Notes under the pieces: model-generated
Told to the model about the DNA's origin: nothing
What the model saw: only the letters and a program-made list of their open reading frames with translations
Database searches by the model: none
Position numbers and translations under genes: made by a program
Assembly (NCBI GenBank): GCA_009779395.1
Contig: WREJ01000001.1
Location: forward strand, 1-25,428
Reading direction: 5' to 3'
Source: Coriobacteriia bacterium
GTDB lineage: Bacteria; Actinomycetota; Coriobacteriia; WRKU01; WQUG01
DNA length: 25,428 nucleotides
Shown here: positions 1-6,593 of the stretch, piece after piece
Layout of the letters: every line of letters begins with the position of its first letter
Numbering within the stretch: the stretch's first letter is position 1

Positions 1-194
1 TCTAGGTTTTTCTGAGAGCCCCCCCCCCCCCACGAAATTTGGGAATTCTGACGGTCATGGCCGTCTCACTTTCGCTTCGGTGTCATCTGCATAGTAGCAG
101 TTATTGTCGTTATTTCACGCATAACAGCACCATACTTTGGTGCGAAAAAAATTCTAACATGGCGGATGGTTTTTTGCGTACTGGATGCCTTTTC
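1..194. other. Non-coding end of window downstream of coaD
   Basis: No convincing gene lies in these 194 bases on either strand. They hold a run of 13 C (19-31), a small dyad GACGG/CCGTC with a 6-base loop (50-65), and a 6-bp hairpin GCACCA/TGGTGC with a 5-base loop (126-142). The last is followed by A residues on the plus strand and preceded by T residues on the minus strand, so it is not a standard intrinsic terminator for coaD in either orientation. The next gene leftwards is outside the window. Confidence 0.5.
19..31. repeat. 13-base poly-C (poly-G) homopolymer
   Basis: Thirteen consecutive C on the plus strand, the longest homopolymer in the window. Tracts like this slip during replication and can switch genes or promoters in other bacteria. 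Here it is intergenic and its target, if any, is off the left edge. It may also be a place where the read or assembly length is unreliable. Confidence 0.8.
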
Positions 195-680
195 TCACAT
201 AAATTTCAAACGCAGGGGTTCTTTTACATTGGGAGGGACCAGTCCACCAAGGGGGCCCTGCAAGGAGGCAATTTCTTTCACTGCCGAAGATGACAGGTAC
301 ATGTGGTCAGGAGACGACATGATAAAAATGGTCTCGACTTTTGCGTCCAGTCGCCAGTTGATGGCTGCCATTTGAAACTCGTTTTCAAAGTCGGTCATAG
401 CACGCAAGCCCTTGACAATAGCAGCGTCACCCTGCCTGTGGACAAACTCTACCAGCATCCCCTCAAAGGGAATAATTTGAACCTTTTTTAGATGAGCAGT
501 CGCACCACGTGCAAGCTCACAGCGCTCTTCTAGCGTAAACAGCGTGCCACAGCCACGTTTTGCCGCAGAGGCAGCGACACCCACGATTATCTCGTCAAAC
601 AGGGCGCACGCACGCTCAATTATCTCTAAATGTCCGCTGGTTATGGGGTCAAAAGTTCCCGGTATGACTGCTTTTTTCAT
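195..680 (-). CDS. coaD: Phosphopantetheine adenylyltransferase
   Basis: Transfers AMP from ATP to 4'-phosphopantetheine to give dephospho-CoA, the penultimate step of coenzyme A synthesis, in the cytosol. The 161-residue length is normal for CoaD. The N-terminal nucleotidyltransferase motif GTFDPITSGH (residues 8-17, with His17 of the T/HxGH signature), Lys41, the GLRAMTDFENEFQMA block (91-105, Arg93) and the SSSAVKEIA block (130-138) are all present. The ATG at 680 follows AGAAGGGAA at good spacing. It is the last gene of the asp23-to-coaD operon, 35 bases after rsmD, a pairing that is very common in bacteria. Identification is secure. Confidence 0.97.
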   Translation of the reverse strand: MKKAVIPGTFDPITSGHLEIIERACALFDEIIVGVAASAAKRGCGTLFTLEERCELARGATAHLKKVQIIPFEGMLVEFVHRQGDAAIVKGLRAMTDFENEFQMAAINWRLDAKVETIFIMSSPDHMYLSSSAVKEIASLQGPLGGLVPPNVKEPLRLKFM

Positions 681-715
681 CGGCGTTCCCTTCTATGTGC
701 GTGACGTGGCAGCCG

Positions 716-1330
716 CTACTTTAATTGTGCCACACCTGGCGGCGCGCATGCGAAATGCAGGCTACTGTCGCCGCAAAACTTCACCGTTAGGTCCCTGAAA
801 TTTGCTGGCAGCAGCTTTTGTGCATCTGCTGTGCGACAGCGTTCAATGACTATCAGAGCGCCGTCAGCAAAGACCCCTCTTTGGCGGAGTCTGTCCAACA
901 ATCGACAGAGTTTTTCGTCGGCAAAATCGTAGGGTGGATCAAAGAATAAAAGGTCTGCTTTTAGCCCTTTTAGGGCCCTCGGAAGGGCAAAAATGTCTTC
1001 ACAAATCACACACATTTCTCCGGCGAATTTGGCCGAATTATCACGTTGAGAGCTCTCTGAGAGCTTTTTGTAGTTACTTTCGATGATAATTGCGGCCTTC
1101 TGGTCAGCCTCTACCGCCACTACTTTTGCCGCACCACGCGACAGTGCCTCAAGGCCCAGCGCGCCGCTGCCCGCAAAGGCGTCCAGTACCAGCAAACCCT
1201 CAAAGCTGCCCAGCCGCGAATGCAGGCTAGAAAACAATGCCTCGCGCAGACGGTCACTGCTTGGTCGCGTATTGCGTCCTGTTGGTGTCTGCAGGCGCTG
1301 ACCACGCCATGTTCCGGCGATGATTCTCAT
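716..1330 (-). CDS. rsmD: 16S rRNA (guanine(966)-N(2))-methyltransferase RsmD
   Basis: Methylates N2 of G966 in 16S rRNA of the 30S subunit with S-adenosylmethionine. The N-terminal MRIIAGTWRG and TRPSSDRLREALF (residues 21-33) are family hallmarks, the SAM-binding loop is LDAFAGSGALG (about 49-59), and the catalytic DPPY tetrad is at 131-134. I place the start at the ATG at 1330: it overlaps the recG stop as ATGA, is preceded by GGAAAG, and begins exactly where family members begin. A TTG five codons upstream (1345) is in frame but has no advantage. Length 204 residues, a little above the usual 180-190. Translationally coupled to recG. Confidence 0.94.
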   Translation of the reverse strand: MRIIAGTWRGQRLQTPTGRNTRPSSDRLREALFSSLHSRLGSFEGLLVLDAFAGSGALGLEALSRGAAKVVAVEADQKAAIIIESNYKKLSESSQRDNSAKFAGEMCVICEDIFALPRALKGLKADLLFFDPPYDFADEKLCRLLDRLRQRGVFADGALIVIERCRTADAQKLLPANFRDLTVKFCGDSSLHFACAPPGVAQLK

Positions 1331-3540
1331 CCGGCGGCTTTCCAATCACCCAGTTTGTCTTCGAGGGCTATTATGCGTGTGCGCAGCAGTGCTAGTTCGT
1401 CAGCAGCCAAATCAGGGTCTGCGTCAATAAGTGCCAGCGCGTCTGCGCGCGCAGCGTCAAGCAAGTCGCTGTCTGTGGCAAGGTCTGCAACCTTAAAGTT
1501 GGCAAGACCACTCTGGCGATTTCCCAACAGTTCACCTGCGCCGCGCAATTTCAGGTCAAGCTCTGCCAAATGAAAGCCATCATCAGTTGAAAGCAGGGCA
1601 GCAAAACGTTCTTGTGCAAGACGTGCAAAAGAATCTGACACCAGCCAGACCTCGCCTGCCACGTGCCCGCGCCCCACGCGCCCGCGCAACTGGTGCAGCT
1701 GCGCCAGACCGTAGCGATCCGCGTCAAGAACCAGCATGACCGTGGCGTTGTGGACGTCAACTCCTACTTCGATCACTGTCGTCGAGACCAAAATGTCTAT
1801 CTTTCCCGCACGAAAATCGTCCATGATGGCTGCTTTTTCTGCGCTGCGCATCCTGCCAGTCAGTACCTGAACACGGTAGTCGCTGAACTCGCCTGCTGCT
1901 AGCTGATGCATCATTTGAACAGCAGATTGTGCCTCGATTTTTGACGATTCATCGACCAGCGCACAGACAATGTATGCCTGCTGCCCCTTTTTGACCGCAG
2001 CGTGCACAGCGTCGTAGGCATCGGCGATTTTCTTAAAGCTAACCTTTTGTGTTGTGACGCCGGCACCCGCCACAGGACGCGTGTATAAATAGCTAGCAGC
2101 TAAATCCCCAAAAGCCGTCAGGGTCAGAGTGCGCGGAATGGGGGTCGCGCTCATGACCAGCACGTCTGCCGAACCCCCCTTGTGATGCAAAGCACGCCGT
2201 TGCTGCACCCCAAAACGGTGTTGCTCGTCGACAATAGCAAGGCTCATCTGTGCAAAAACGACGTCGTCTTCTAGCAAGGCGTGTGTGCCAAACAGCACTT
2301 GAATTTGCCCGCTACGCAGGTCGTCCAGCAGTTGTGCGCGAGCGTCAGCAGGAGTAGAGCCGCTCAGCAGTGCCCAGCGCAGGCCTATCTGGTCAAACAG
2401 CGGCCCCAGCTTGTGTGCGTACTGCTGCGCCAAGACCTCGGTTGGTGCCATCATGGCAGCCTGCGTGCCAGAATCTGCCGCCACGGCAAGGCCGTAGGCA
2501 GCAACAACCGTCTTGCCCGTACCCACGTCTCCTAAAAGCAAACGCTGCATGGGGTGCGGACTTGCCATGTCATCTAAAATCTGAGAAACGGCTACATCCT
2601 GATCATCTGTCAAATCAAAAGGCAGGCAAGCTGTCAAAGCCTGATGCAGTTTTCCAAAACACTGGTGAGCATGACCAGTACAGTTGCGCGTCAGGTGGTA
2701 GCGCTTTCTGGCAATCAGTAGCTGCAGGTCAAACAGTTCCCCATAAGCAAGACGTTCGCGTGCACGGTCTGCGTCTGCCATCTGCAGGGGAAAGTGCACC
2801 TGCTGCAATGCCCAGTTGTAGGGTGGTAGATTACGCTTGCGCAGCAGACTGGTCGGCAAATACTCACTGACGGCGGCGTAGTCGTCAATGGCAGCAGCAA
2901 TAATGCGCCGCAACCACCCAACAGAGAGCCCTTCGGTGGTGCTGTGCACCGGCAAAATTCGCCCCATGTTGGCAGTGCTGCGATTGCTACTAGCGTCATA
3001 GGAGTGCTGGTCACACTCCTCCGCTTGCTCTGCGCCCTCCTCGTCTGCTGCATCAGCGATTTTCTCGACAAAGGGTTGAATGATTTGCTTGAGGCCGTTG
3101 CGCAGTTTGACTTCGCCAGAAAACGCCAGCGTTTGTCCCTTGCGATAGCTGCGCGCGACCCAGGGTTGGTTAAACCAGACCCCAATGAGGGTGCCCGTGC
3201 CGTCGGTCAGTGTGACCTCGGTGATGGTCAGTTGACGACGACCCGTACTGCGTCCGCGACTGTGTGTTGTGCGCCGCGTGACCTCGTAGACCGTTCCCAC
3301 AACGGTCGCGTCCCCCGTCTTTAGCAGCCCTAGCTGTGCTGTGCTGGTCAAATCTAGATAACGATAGGGTACGTGATACAGCAGGTCGCCAATACGCTGA
3401 ATGCCTAAGGTGTCAAGCTGCTGTGCGCGCGCCGCATTAACAAAACGCGCTGTATGAGCAGGCTGTCCCCACCCGAGCAATCGCCGTGCGGGGTCACGTG
3501 GAGGAGTCTGACCACTACTGTTTGAAGTCGAGCGGGTCAA
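1327..3540 (-). CDS. recG: ATP-dependent DNA helicase RecG
   Basis: Superfamily 2 branch-migration helicase that regresses stalled replication forks and processes Holliday junctions. Helicase motifs are complete. Numbering from a TTG at 3540: Walker A GDVGTGKT (about 338-345), APTEVLAQQY, DEQHRFG (about 438-444), MSATPIPRTL, STTVIEVGVDV and QLRGRVGRG (about 617-625). The N-terminal wedge/OB region carries an acidic low-complexity insert (about 163-190), making the protein longer than the usual 680-700 residues. The start is uncertain: the frame stays open to a TTG at 3603, deep inside degV, and a TTG at 3480 lies just past the degV stop. None has a strong ribosome site. Homology begins near LLGWGQ, so 3540 or 3480 is likely. 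Identity secure. Confidence 0.93.
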   Translation of the reverse strand: MTRSTSNSSGQTPPRDPARRLLGWGQPAHTARFVNAARAQQLDTLGIQRIGDLLYHVPYRYLDLTSTAQLGLLKTGDATVVGTVYEVTRRTTHSRGRSTGRRQLTITEVTLTDGTGTLIGVWFNQPWVARSYRKGQTLAFSGEVKLRNGLKQIIQPFVEKIADAADEEGAEQAEECDQHSYDASSNRSTANMGRILPVHSTTEGLSVGWLRRIIAAAIDDYAAVSEYLPTSLLRKRNLPPYNWALQQVHFPLQMADADRARERLAYGELFDLQLLIARKRYHLTRNCTGHAHQCFGKLHQALTACLPFDLTDDQDVAVSQILDDMASPHPMQRLLLGDVGTGKTVVAAYGLAVAADSGTQAAMMAPTEVLAQQYAHKLGPLFDQIGLRWALLSGSTPADARAQLLDDLRSGQIQVLFGTHALLEDDVVFAQMSLAIVDEQHRFGVQQRRALHHKGGSADVLVMSATPIPRTLTLTAFGDLAASYLYTRPVAGAGVTTQKVSFKKIADAYDAVHAAVKKGQQAYIVCALVDESSKIEAQSAVQMMHQLAAGEFSDYRVQVLTGRMRSAEKAAIMDDFRAGKIDILVSTTVIEVGVDVHNATVMLVLDADRYGLAQLHQLRGRVGRGHVAGEVWLVSDSFARLAQERFAALLSTDDGFHLAELDLKLRGAGELLGNRQSGLANFKVADLATDSDLLDAARADALALIDADPDLAADELALLRTRIIALEDKLGDWKAAG

Positions 3541-4417
3541 GGTCTCGCCAATGCAAGCTGGCTGTCGTGCCGGGACCACAGTAGATGCCGACGACAATGC
3601 CAATCTGCCCCGTACCCGTAAAGGTGCCCGGCAGATTCGCCTTTTTCAGTTCGTCGTGTAGTTCATCCCCCTGTGCTGGGTTGTCAGCGAAAAGTATCAT
3701 GTAGTGTACATCACCCGTGTCGCTGTAACGCTCGCCAATCAGTTTGGGAATTGTCTGGAAAGCCTTTTTGCGCCCGCGTGTCTTTTTCACCGAATCTATA
3801 ACGCCGTCGTCTTCGAAGGTGCAAATTGGCTTGATGTCTAATGCTGATGCCACGAGTCCTGCCGTGCGACCGGCACGCCCACCACGCACCAGATACTCGA
3901 GGGTGTCAAAGACCATCAGCAAACTCATGGTGTCACGGACAGCCTCGACATACTGTACTAATTCATCCAAGTCCAGTCCTGCGTTTGCGCCCTTGACAGC
4001 TGACTGGCACAAAACAACCATCGGCCAGGTCACGATACGTGAATCGACAACTTTAGTAGGAATGGGTGCGTTCTCTGCCGCAAAAAGAGCAACATCATGG
4101 GTAGCAGAAAGCCCCGTCGACAGGGTAATAATTAGGGCTGCCTCATAGCCAGCGTCGGCCGCCTCTTGAATCTTTTGGTCATAGGCAAAGCGCGTAGGCT
4201 GTGAGGTTTTTGGTAGGCTGTTGTAATCGCTTAACAGTCGTTCCCAGAAATCCCGCACGCCAAAATCATCAGAGCTCGAGGCAGTACCATCAGGAAATAC
4301 CAGGGGAATAGGCACTATATCAAAGCCACATTCTTGCCCCTCGGGACCCGTGCGGTCGCAGCCGCCGTCAGTGATGATGGCGATCTTCGATTGATTGTTA
4401 GTAAGTTTTGCTGCCAC
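3515..4417 (-). CDS. DegV family fatty-acid-binding protein (FakB-like)
   Basis: DegV/FakB proteins bind a fatty acid and present it to the kinase FakA, giving acyl-phosphate for phospholipid synthesis. Family features are TSQPT (with the Thr of the ligand pocket), LSTGLSATH (the Ser pocket loop), DSR, and LEYLVRGGRAGR near the middle. It lies 9 bases after fakA. GTG start at 4417 with TAGGAGT, a ribosome site that overlaps the fakA stop. Two family signatures deviate: the N-terminal TDS(T/x)xDL reads TDGGCDR, and the C-terminal HxGPG reads YCGPG (Tyr279), losing the His that contacts the fatty-acid carboxyl in characterised FakB proteins. At 300 residues it is slightly long. Family certain, ligand unknown. 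Confidence 0.88.
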   Translation of the reverse strand: MAAKLTNNQSKIAIITDGGCDRTGPEGQECGFDIVPIPLVFPDGTASSSDDFGVRDFWERLLSDYNSLPKTSQPTRFAYDQKIQEAADAGYEAALIITLSTGLSATHDVALFAAENAPIPTKVVDSRIVTWPMVVLCQSAVKGANAGLDLDELVQYVEAVRDTMSLLMVFDTLEYLVRGGRAGRTAGLVASALDIKPICTFEDDGVIDSVKKTRGRKKAFQTIPKLIGERYSDTGDVHYMILFADNPAQGDELHDELKKANLPGTFTGTGQIGIVVGIYCGPGTTASLHWRDLDPLDFKQ

Positions 4418-4426
4418 AAGAGACTC

Positions 4427-6082
4427 CTATTCACATGCCAATAGTAGAGGATAGAGCGGCTGGTCGCCACGCTGACTATCAATTTCAAGCTGAGGCCACT
4501 CTGCAGCAATTTGCTCGAGCAAAGCAGCAAGAGCCTGGTCAGAGTAGTCCTCACCTGCAAGGACGGTCAGGTTTTCGCAGTCACCAGCACCCAGTTTTGG
4601 CAGCAATGCTAGGGCAACCTCTTCGATGGTCGCACCCTTTGCCACAATATTTTTTGCATCTACAATGCCAATAATGTCGCCACAGGCAATCGCGCCAACA
4701 TCTGCCGCCTGCGAGTCTTTGATGGCAGTCGTAATCTCGCCGCAGCGCACTTCTTCGGCACTTTCGAGCATTTCTTGCGCAAGGTCGTCTAGGTCACTCA
4801 TGCCCGGGTCAAAGACCAGCATGGCAGAAAAGGCCGAAGGCACGTTAATTGTGGGAACCACCGCAGCCGGAACCGGCAAAGCAGTTGCCGCTGCCTGTGC
4901 TGCCATGACGATGTTTTTGTTGTTGGGCAAGAAAATAAAGTTGTCAGCAGAAAGTTTTGCTGCGGCATCGATAAAGTCTTGGGTGGAAGGATTCATGGTC
5001 TGTCCGCCCGTAATGACGCTGTCAACACCTAGGGATAACAAGATATTCGCCAGTCCATCACTGGGAGCCACGGCAATAGTAGCAACCGCCTTGTGTTCGA
5101 TAGCTGCTGCCGCACTACCACCTTGAGATTCTTGCTGCTTTTCTTGTTGCTGTTTCATATTATGGATGTTTACCTCTGCCAGCTCGCCATCAGCTAAGAA
5201 ATGAGCAAGAATCACCGCAGGGTCGTTGGTGTGGACGTGTACTTTGAACTGATTGCCCGCGCCAACGATAAGTTCGCTGCCGCCCACCGTCGCTAGATAG
5301 TCAAGCGCAACTTCTTTGTCAAAGCTATTGCTGCTATCAAAAAAGAGGAACTCGGTGCAATAGAGGAACTCGTCGTCGTTCCAGTCGTCAACGGGCACTA
5401 CCTGCAGGTCGCTGCCGCTAGCAGGGTCAAAGTGTTCGATGTCTGCCGCCTCGCGACCCAATAGAAGTGCTACAAAAGCATCGTAGACAATGACCAGCCC
5501 AAAACCGCCAGCATCGACTACATTTGCTTCTTTTAGCACGGGCAGCAGGTCGGGCGTGCGCCTGACCGATTCGTGCGCCGCCGCCGACACACCGTCTAAT
5601 GCTGTCTGAAAGTCAAGACCGGCATCTGCTGCAGCACGCGCTGCTTTTGCCATGTCGGTGACAACGGTCAGCATGGTGCCCTCAACTGGTTTGCGCACGG
5701 CCTGATAGGCAACCTCTTTTGCCTTTTCAAAGGCTGTTGCCAGACGCTCTACGGGGTCAAACCCTTCGGAGGCAACCAGACCTTCACAGATGCCGCGAAC
5801 TATCTGGGACAAAATGACGCCCGAATTTCCCCGTGCGCCCATCAGCGAGCCATGAGTCGCTGCTTTGCACAACTCTGCCATACTGGCGTTTTCTGGCAGC
5901 TTTGACAAATCACTGACAACAGAATCAAGGGTCAGTGACATATTGATGCCCGTGTCGCCGTCGGGAACGGGAAAAACATTCAGGCGATTGACTTCTTCAA
6001 CGCGTTCTTTGAGGGCAGCGGCAGCACCAGCAACAAGGGCTCGTGCTGGCAGCACCGCCACGTTGGTAATATTTGTGTCCAT
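4427..6082 (-). CDS. fakA: DAK2 domain fatty acid kinase subunit FakA (YloV family)
   Basis: ATP-binding kinase subunit that phosphorylates fatty acids held by FakB (DegV) proteins. The N-terminal DhaL/DAK2 domain shows NVFPVPDGDTGINM (residues 35-48, metal-binding Asp41 and Asp43) and GARGNSGVILSQ (82-93), followed by the EGTMLTVV segment. A Gln/Glu-rich linker leads into the C-terminal FakA domain that recognises FakB. At 551 residues it is full length. The ATG at 6082 is one base past the asp23 stop, with AGGGGGCG as ribosome site inside the end of asp23. The asp23-fakA order matches yloU-yloV of Firmicutes, and the following degV gene supplies the likely partner. Confidence 0.93.
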   Translation of the reverse strand: MDTNITNVAVLPARALVAGAAAALKERVEEVNRLNVFPVPDGDTGINMSLTLDSVVSDLSKLPENASMAELCKAATHGSLMGARGNSGVILSQIVRGICEGLVASEGFDPVERLATAFEKAKEVAYQAVRKPVEGTMLTVVTDMAKAARAAADAGLDFQTALDGVSAAAHESVRRTPDLLPVLKEANVVDAGGFGLVIVYDAFVALLLGREAADIEHFDPASGSDLQVVPVDDWNDDEFLYCTEFLFFDSSNSFDKEVALDYLATVGGSELIVGAGNQFKVHVHTNDPAVILAHFLADGELAEVNIHNMKQQQEKQQESQGGSAAAAIEHKAVATIAVAPSDGLANILLSLGVDSVITGGQTMNPSTQDFIDAAAKLSADNFIFLPNNKNIVMAAQAAATALPVPAAVVPTINVPSAFSAMLVFDPGMSDLDDLAQEMLESAEEVRCGEITTAIKDSQAADVGAIACGDIIGIVDAKNIVAKGATIEEVALALLPKLGAGDCENLTVLAGEDYSDQALAALLEQIAAEWPQLEIDSQRGDQPLYPLLLACE

Positions 6083-6083
6083 G

Positions 6084-6464
6084 TTACGCCCCCTGACGTA
6101 CTTTCACCTCAAGTACGTGTACATCAACACGGTTTACCACAACGTCGGTCATTGATGTCAAGGTATAGCGCACACGGTCAGCCAAGTTGCGCGAAACTTC
6201 TGCAAGCTGGGTACCGTATTCGATAACAACAAACAGGTCAACCTCGACCTGGTCAGGAATCGCTTCTCCGCCCGCATCGAGTGAGTTTGCAATCTTGACA
6301 CCCTTGCGCAGTTTCTGTGCCGGCAAAAGTTGTACCAGTCCATCACGCAAAGTAGGGGCGGCCATTCCAACAACGCCATAACTCTCCAACGCGGAATATC
6401 CCGCTAAATCGGCCAGCACATCTAAAGCAATATGTACCGCACCGCCCGTCAATTCACCTGACAT
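6084..6464 (-). CDS. Asp23/Gls24 family envelope stress protein
   Basis: Small cytosolic or membrane-associated protein of the Asp23/Gls24 (YloU) family (PF03780), linked to cell-envelope stress in Firmicutes; biochemical role unknown. The pattern GAVHIALDVLADLAGYSALESYGVVGMA followed by a KGVKI segment and VEVDLFVVIEYG, then NVDV-like VNRVDVHVLEV, is typical. The ATG at 6464 follows GGGAAAGGGATT. An in-frame ATG at 6500 overlaps the TATAAT of the promoter and so cannot be the start of a message from it. The resulting 126 residues fit the family. First gene of the six-gene operon. Confidence 0.88.
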   Translation of the reverse strand: MSGELTGGAVHIALDVLADLAGYSALESYGVVGMAAPTLRDGLVQLLPAQKLRKGVKIANSLDAGGEAIPDQVEVDLFVVIEYGTQLAEVSRNLADRVRYTLTSMTDVVVNRVDVHVLEVKVRQGA

Positions 6465-6498
6465 AGACAATCCCTTTCCCTGTAAATTAGCAGCGTCC

Positions 6499-6528
6499 AT
6501 TATAGCAAAGCTAGATCATGAGAGTGTA
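6499..6528 (-). promoter_or_regulatory. Promoter of the asp23-fakA-degV-recG-rsmD-coaD operon
   Basis: Minus strand carries a perfect -10 TATAAT (6504 to 6499) with a weak -35 TACACT (6528 to 6523) at 18-base spacing. Transcription would begin near 6491, leaving about 27 bases of leader to the asp23 ATG at 6464. No terminator separates the six downstream genes, which overlap or are separated by 0-35 bases. Confidence 0.6.
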
Positions 6529-6574
6529 TCCAGACATGCAAAGCCGGTCGCCTGGTGCGCTCTATGCCAGATAT

Positions 6575-6593
6575 TTGATGCTTAGTGCATCAA
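6575..6593 (-). terminator. Hairpin over the stop codon of the RCC1 surface protein
   Basis: Perfect 7-bp inverted repeat TTGATGC/GCATCAA with a 5-base loop ACTAA that contains the TAA stop. There is no U-run after it, so it is either a weak or factor-dependent terminator or an mRNA 3'-end stabiliser. It is the only hairpin between this gene and the operon promoter at 6500. Confidence 0.3.

Noticed and set aside
126..142. Hairpin as intrinsic terminator of the coaD operon
   Set aside because: The T-run lies before, not after, the hairpin in the direction of transcription, so it does not have terminator architecture on the minus strand.
4626..5126. Plus-strand open frame of 166 codons opposite fakA
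   Set aside because: Ala/Ser-rich shadow typical of the reverse frame of a coding gene; fakA is clearly intact here.
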